DNA of 64,000 nucleotides, from positions 1 to 64,000 of the forward strand of contig DDWF01000196.1 of the NCBI GenBank assembly GCA_002345845.1, in the 5' to 3' direction. Position numbers and translations under genes: made by a program. The notes under the pieces are model-generated. The model worked only from the letters and a program-made list of their open reading frames with translations. It had not been told where the DNA came from and ran no database searches. Numbering within the stretch: the stretch's first letter is position 1; each line of letters starts with the position of its first letter. Below are positions 60,604 to 64,000 of the stretch, piece after piece. This DNA is from Betaproteobacteria bacterium UBA2293 (GTDB taxonomy: Bacteria; Pseudomonadota; Gammaproteobacteria; Burkholderiales; Rhodocyclaceae).

Positions 60604-61833
60604 TCAGGCTGCCTTGGCGATTGAGGATTTTCCGAATAGGGCTTGTTGGTAGCGTTCGACATAGGCTCGGGCTACGGCATCGGGTGCAAAGCGTTCGCTG
60701 GCAAGGTGAAGGCCGCGTCGGGAGCAGCTCGCATAACGCTCGGCATCGTCGAGCAGGGCCAGGATGCCTGCGGCGATTTCTTCGCTGGAGCGGACATCGA
60801 CGAGTTGGCCGCCGCCATCGTTGCCGCCCAGCACCCAGGGTACGGCGCCACTGTCGCGACCGGCGACCACCGGCAGGCCGAGCGCCATCGCTTCGCCCAG
60901 GGTCATGCCGAAGGACTCCTCGATGGCCGGGTGCACAAGCAGATCCATGTCGGCCAGTTGCCGCATCGCTTCCGCATGCGCGGTCCAGCCATGGAAGACG
61001 AAGGCCTCGCCAAGACCCTGCTGGCGGACCCACTGCTCGGCAGCCTCGCCCGGCCCGTAACCGCTGCCGAACAGGTGCATCGACGCCTCCGGATGACGCT
61101 GCCGGACATTCTGCATGGCCAGCATGGCCGGCTTGGGATTCTTGCGATCAGACCAGTCGCTGAGCAGCATGGCCAGGCGGGGGGCTGGGCGGGGTGCTGT
61201 TCGTGGCTGGCCCAGCGCAAAAAGCTGCTCAGGGATGGGATTGGGGACTACGTGCAGTTCGGCCTGAGTCATCCGCTTCAACTCGTCGATCAGGTAGGGC
61301 GAGACGACGGTCGCATGTTGGGTTCGTGCCAGCGCTTGGCGGGCCATCCAGAGGCGGCCCAGGCGATAGAGATCGCTCTGGATGCGCAGGATGGTCCACG
61401 GGGCGTCGTGGCAGGTGAGCAGGTAAGGGATTCCCGAGTCCTGGGCGGCCAGGGCGAATTCATAACTCCAGTGGGCGTGGACGATATCGGGTGGATCACG
61501 GCGCATGGCGGCTGCCAGCGCCCGGCGCTCAAGCGCGAAGAAATCCAGCATTCGCCCGCGGGTGCCGCGGTCCCCGCGGAAACCGCGACGGCGCAAGGGT
61601 ACGTAATGAATCTTCAGGCGCGGGCCGCTGGCGATGACGTGATTGTCCGGATGTGGCTGTAGAGAGCCATCGGTCGTGTAGGCGGATACCTGGTGCCCGG
61701 CCTTGAGCAAGGCGGCAATCAGCGTTGCCAGCAAAGTGGCACCCTTCATTTCGCGAGGCAGGTGCTGCGTATCACCATCGAGAAGATGCTCGATGTCGCT
61801 GGTGGCGAGGGGGCCGGCGATGCCGATGTGCAT
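60604..61833 (-). CDS. Family 4-type glycosyltransferase
   Basis: 409 residues with GT-B fold: MHIGIAGPLATSDIEHLL, VHAHWSYEFALAAQDSGIPY, LLSDWSDRKNPKPAMLAMQN, VHPAIEESFGMTLGEAMALG (E-x7-E). It lies 6 bp upstream of the next transferase and 82 bp downstream of the flippase gene. Confidence 0.87.
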   Translation of the reverse strand: MHIGIAGPLATSDIEHLLDGDTQHLPREMKGATLLATLIAALLKAGHQVSAYTTDGSLQPHPDNHVIASGPRLKIHYVPLRRRGFRGDRGTRGRMLDFFALERRALAAAMRRDPPDIVHAHWSYEFALAAQDSGIPYLLTCHDAPWTILRIQSDLYRLGRLWMARQALARTQHATVVSPYLIDELKRMTQAELHVVPNPIPEQLFALGQPRTAPRPAPRLAMLLSDWSDRKNPKPAMLAMQNVRQRHPEASMHLFGSGYGPGEAAEQWVRQQGLGEAFVFHGWTAHAEAMRQLADMDLLVHPAIEESFGMTLGEAMALGLPVVAGRDSGAVPWVLGGNDGGGQLVDVRSSEEIAAGILALLDDAERYASCSRRGLHLASERFAPDAVARAYVERYQQALFGKSSIAKAA

Positions 61834-61914
61834 GGTCTGGTTCCGGGAGGGGGCAAGGGTTGGGAAGCAGTCTAAGCGGAGGATGTTGCAGGCATATTGT
61901 GCTGGGGGCGCTTG

Positions 61915-63426
61915 TCAGCCGCCGGCCGCTTCGCTTGCACCCTTGCGCCATAGGAGGCTTTCCAGGCGGCGAAGCCAGGGCAGGTAGTCCCGTATTCCCA
62001 GAAAGGCAGGAAGATGACGCAGCCAGGACCAGCTGAGCAGTAGCCCGGTGAGGAAGGCCAGGCCGCCGCCCAGGCCTTCGGCAATCAGCCGGAAGAGGTG
62101 TGGCCAGGCATGGCCATCGAGCAGCAGGGCTGTTTGCCAGACGGCCAGAGTGGTTCCACCCGCGATTGTGGCGACGGCCAGGTTGACCAGGACAAAAGCC
62201 CGGAAGTCGATGGGCAGCAGACGGAAATGCAGGATGACGTAGAGCACCAGGCGAAATGCCTCGGCAATGACCATGGCCTTGGCGAAGCCTGTGTTCCCTT
62301 CCGCGCGCAGCAGCAGGATGGCTGCAACCAGTACGGCCAGCGTTGCGAATTGAATGGCCAGCTTGGGCCAGAGGATGCCCTGGGCGTCGCAGACGCTGCC
62401 CGTGAGTACGGTGAGAAAGGCGAAGGGGACGGCCATGGCGGCGATCTGCACGACGGGAACGATGCTGGTCCAGCGTTCGCCGAGCAGGGTGTATACGGCG
62501 TCGGTGGCTGCCGGGATGAGGGCGAGGCTGATGGAGCCGGCGACACAACCGATCAGGAACCATCCCGCCAGGAAGGCTTGCGCCAGTTTCGGCTTGTCGG
62601 ACTGGGTGCTGCTGAGTACGGGAAAGATCACCTTGGCCAGCATGTTGGCGACGTGGTGGACCGGCAGGCGAACCAGCATCTGTGCACGGTTGTAGTAGCC
62701 CAGGGCTGTGTCGCCAAGCCAGCGGCCGATGAGGATCGAGTCGAGATTGCCGCCGATGTATTCCATGAAGCCGATGACGGAATACTTGCTGCCGAAGCGC
62801 ACGAAATGCCCGAAGTGCCTTGCCGAGAGCAAGGGGCGCAAGCTGTGCCGGGTCATGGCATAGGCCAGCGCCAGGGTGACGGCTTCCTGGCCGAGTACGG
62901 CAAACACCAGGCTCCAGACGCCCAGGCCGGACAAGGCGCAGCCGATGCCTACCACGCCGTATCCGATGGCATAGCCCGTAGTCTCGATGATCGCCAGTTG
63001 CTTGAAGCGCAGGTTCCGCCGTAACAGATGAACGGGAACGACCGAAATGCCGCTGAACAGGAAGGCTGCGCACAGGCCGCGGAGGATGGGGACGATTTCC
63101 GGGTTATGGAAAAAGACGCCGGCAAGCGGCGCGCCCAGCCACATGATGGCAAACAGGCTGCCATTGACCATCACCGACAGTGTCAGGGCGGCCCGGATAT
63201 CCTCTTCGGTCAGGGTTTCCTTCTGTACGAGGGCGGGGCCGACACCGAGTTGGGCAAAATAGCTGAGAAAACGGATGGCGATCTGGGCCATGGCGATCAG
63301 CCCGAATGCCGAAGGTGCGAGGAGGCGGGCCATGATGGCCGTGTAGCCGAGATTGATGACGATGGTTGTGCCGGTGGCCAGTGCCCCCCAGCGCATGCCG
63401 CTCAGCGCCTTGGCAATGAGGCTCAT
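61915..63426 (-). CDS. Wzx-type polysaccharide flippase
   Basis: 503 residues, about 12-14 TM helices, of the polysaccharide-transporter (Wzx/MATE-like) family: start MSLIAKALSGMRWGALATGT, then paired helices such as SFGLIAMAQIAIRFLSYFAQLG-type ASPSAFGLIAMAQIAIRF. It moves lipid-linked repeat units across the inner membrane for polymerisation by the Wzy-like protein. Confidence 0.87.
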   Translation of the reverse strand: MSLIAKALSGMRWGALATGTTIVINLGYTAIMARLLAPSAFGLIAMAQIAIRFLSYFAQLGVGPALVQKETLTEEDIRAALTLSVMVNGSLFAIMWLGAPLAGVFFHNPEIVPILRGLCAAFLFSGISVVPVHLLRRNLRFKQLAIIETTGYAIGYGVVGIGCALSGLGVWSLVFAVLGQEAVTLALAYAMTRHSLRPLLSARHFGHFVRFGSKYSVIGFMEYIGGNLDSILIGRWLGDTALGYYNRAQMLVRLPVHHVANMLAKVIFPVLSSTQSDKPKLAQAFLAGWFLIGCVAGSISLALIPAATDAVYTLLGERWTSIVPVVQIAAMAVPFAFLTVLTGSVCDAQGILWPKLAIQFATLAVLVAAILLLRAEGNTGFAKAMVIAEAFRLVLYVILHFRLLPIDFRAFVLVNLAVATIAGGTTLAVWQTALLLDGHAWPHLFRLIAEGLGGGLAFLTGLLLSWSWLRHLPAFLGIRDYLPWLRRLESLLWRKGASEAAGG

Positions 63427-63460
63427 CGTGCTGCCGCGGCCGTTCGCTGAACTTGCCCGT

Positions 63461-64000
63461 TCAGGGGCAAGAGCCCTGGGCCAGGTAGTCGCTGTAAGCG
63501 CGCGCTATTCCTTCGCCAAGGATGGTGGAGGCTCGCCAGCCGGATTTGGCGAGGCGCGATACATCAAGCAGCTTTCTTTTCGTGCCATCCGGCTTGCTGG
63601 CGTCAAAGCTCAGCTGTCCTGGGAAGCCGACAATATCCATGACCGTTTCCGCGAGTTCGCGGATGGTGACGTCGGTGCCGGTGCCGACATTGACCAGCGG
63701 GCCGTCGTAGCCCTGTTCCATGAGGAAGACGCAGGCTTGGGCGAGATCGTCGACGTAGAGGAATTCGCGCATTGGTGTGCCGCTGCCCCAGACGAGCATT
63801 TCTGGCTGGGCGGGGGCGTGCTGCGTCAGCAGACCCTCGGCGTTGCAGGTGCAGCCTAGGCGAGCTAGAAGGTCATCCGGTATGTCGCCGTAGCGGGCTG
63901 CGTCCAGGCGGATACCCGCAATGTCGCCGGCCAGGGCCAACTTGCCAAGATGCGCCTTGCGGATCAGCGCTGGCAGGACATGACTATTGGCAAGATCGTA
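63461..64000 (-). CDS. GDP-L-fucose synthase-like epimerase/reductase, partial
   Basis: Last 179 residues of a gene that continues beyond 64000; the visible part starts YDLANSHVLPALIRKAHLGK. Short-chain dehydrogenase of the GDP-fucose synthase family: LVWGSGTPMREFLYVDDLAQ, NVGTGTDVTIRELAETVMDI, DASKPDGTKRKLLDVSRL. Compared with E. coli Fcl there is an insert of about 35 residues (from GDIAGIRLDAARYG to LLTQHAP) before the GSGTP motif. It would make a GDP-6-deoxy sugar for the polysaccharide. Confidence 0.85.
   Translation of the reverse strand, partial: YDLANSHVLPALIRKAHLGKLALAGDIAGIRLDAARYGDIPDDLLARLGCTCNAEGLLTQHAPAQPEMLVWGSGTPMREFLYVDDLAQACVFLMEQGYDGPLVNVGTGTDVTIRELAETVMDIVGFPGQLSFDASKPDGTKRKLLDVSRLAKSGWRASTILGEGIARAYSDYLAQGSCP

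Overview
The window reads as a high-G+C betaproteobacterial chromosome, most likely a Rhodocyclales-type organism. The basis is codon and base composition, six PEP-CTERM proteins, an EpsA/EpsL pair of the PEP-CTERM exopolysaccharide type, and a large Wzx/Wzy-type polysaccharide locus. Coding is dense. I see no tRNA, rRNA, CRISPR array, insertion sequence or phage gene.

Layout. (1) 252-8514, minus strand: a five-gene operon for secreted phosphate-ester enzymes: a PEP-CTERM protein, a 5'-nucleotidase-like protein with an RTX tail, a second PEP-CTERM protein, a choice-of-anchor-I PEP-CTERM protein, and an ExeM/NucH-type extracellular nuclease with an RTX tail. (2) 9107-12724, plus: a lipoprotein secretin with a cohesin-like tail and three pseudopilins. 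(3) 12825-14393: an ankyrin protein and the LuxR-type regulator EpsA. (4) 14679-16970: a PEP-CTERM protein and a PstS-like binding protein. (5) 17140-36297: one long operon with a TpsB transporter, a 3783-residue TpsA filamentous protein, an ExbB fused to a LamG-like head, two ExbD, TonB, a putative porin, a coiled-coil protein and a CPBP/CAAX-type protease. (6) A PhoB-like response regulator and an EpsL-like outer-membrane protein. (7) A lytic transglycosylase, divergent from the second half of a reduced type II secretion machine (39103-44715). (8) A PEP-CTERM gene, a second transglycosylase, a VanZ-like protein and an undecaprenyl-phosphate sugar transferase. (9) A Tat-exported PhoX-type phosphatase with a PEP-CTERM partner. 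(10) 51738-64000, minus strand: a polysaccharide operon with an NDP-sugar pyrophosphorylase, glycosyltransferases, a GH39-like hydrolase, a Wzy-like polymerase, a Wzx flippase and the end of a GDP-fucose synthase-like gene.

The main discovery is regulatory. Seven promoters carry a full PHO-box arrangement (7-bp half-site, 4 bp, 7-bp half-site, 10 bp, then a -10 hexamer) and four more carry part of it or a weaker version. They precede the phoB-like gene itself, both secretion operons, the ankyrin-epsA operon, a transglycosylase, the TPS/TonB operon and the PEP-CTERM/PhoX operons. Five of the cargo promoters, but not the secretion-machine promoters, also carry a second palindrome, consensus TGAGCCG-NN-CGGCTCA. 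Its centre lies 55 or 56 bp upstream of the centre of the -10 in every case. I infer a phosphate-starvation island in which PhoB turns on secretion and EpsA, and PhoB plus a palindrome-binding activator (EpsA is the obvious candidate) turn on surface phosphatases, nuclease, 5'-nucleotidase, adhesin and PEP-CTERM proteins. The gene content resembles the hxc/pdt phosphate island of Pseudomonas aeruginosa, rebuilt with PEP-CTERM parts. The operator, the gate and EpsA's role are inferences from sequence only.
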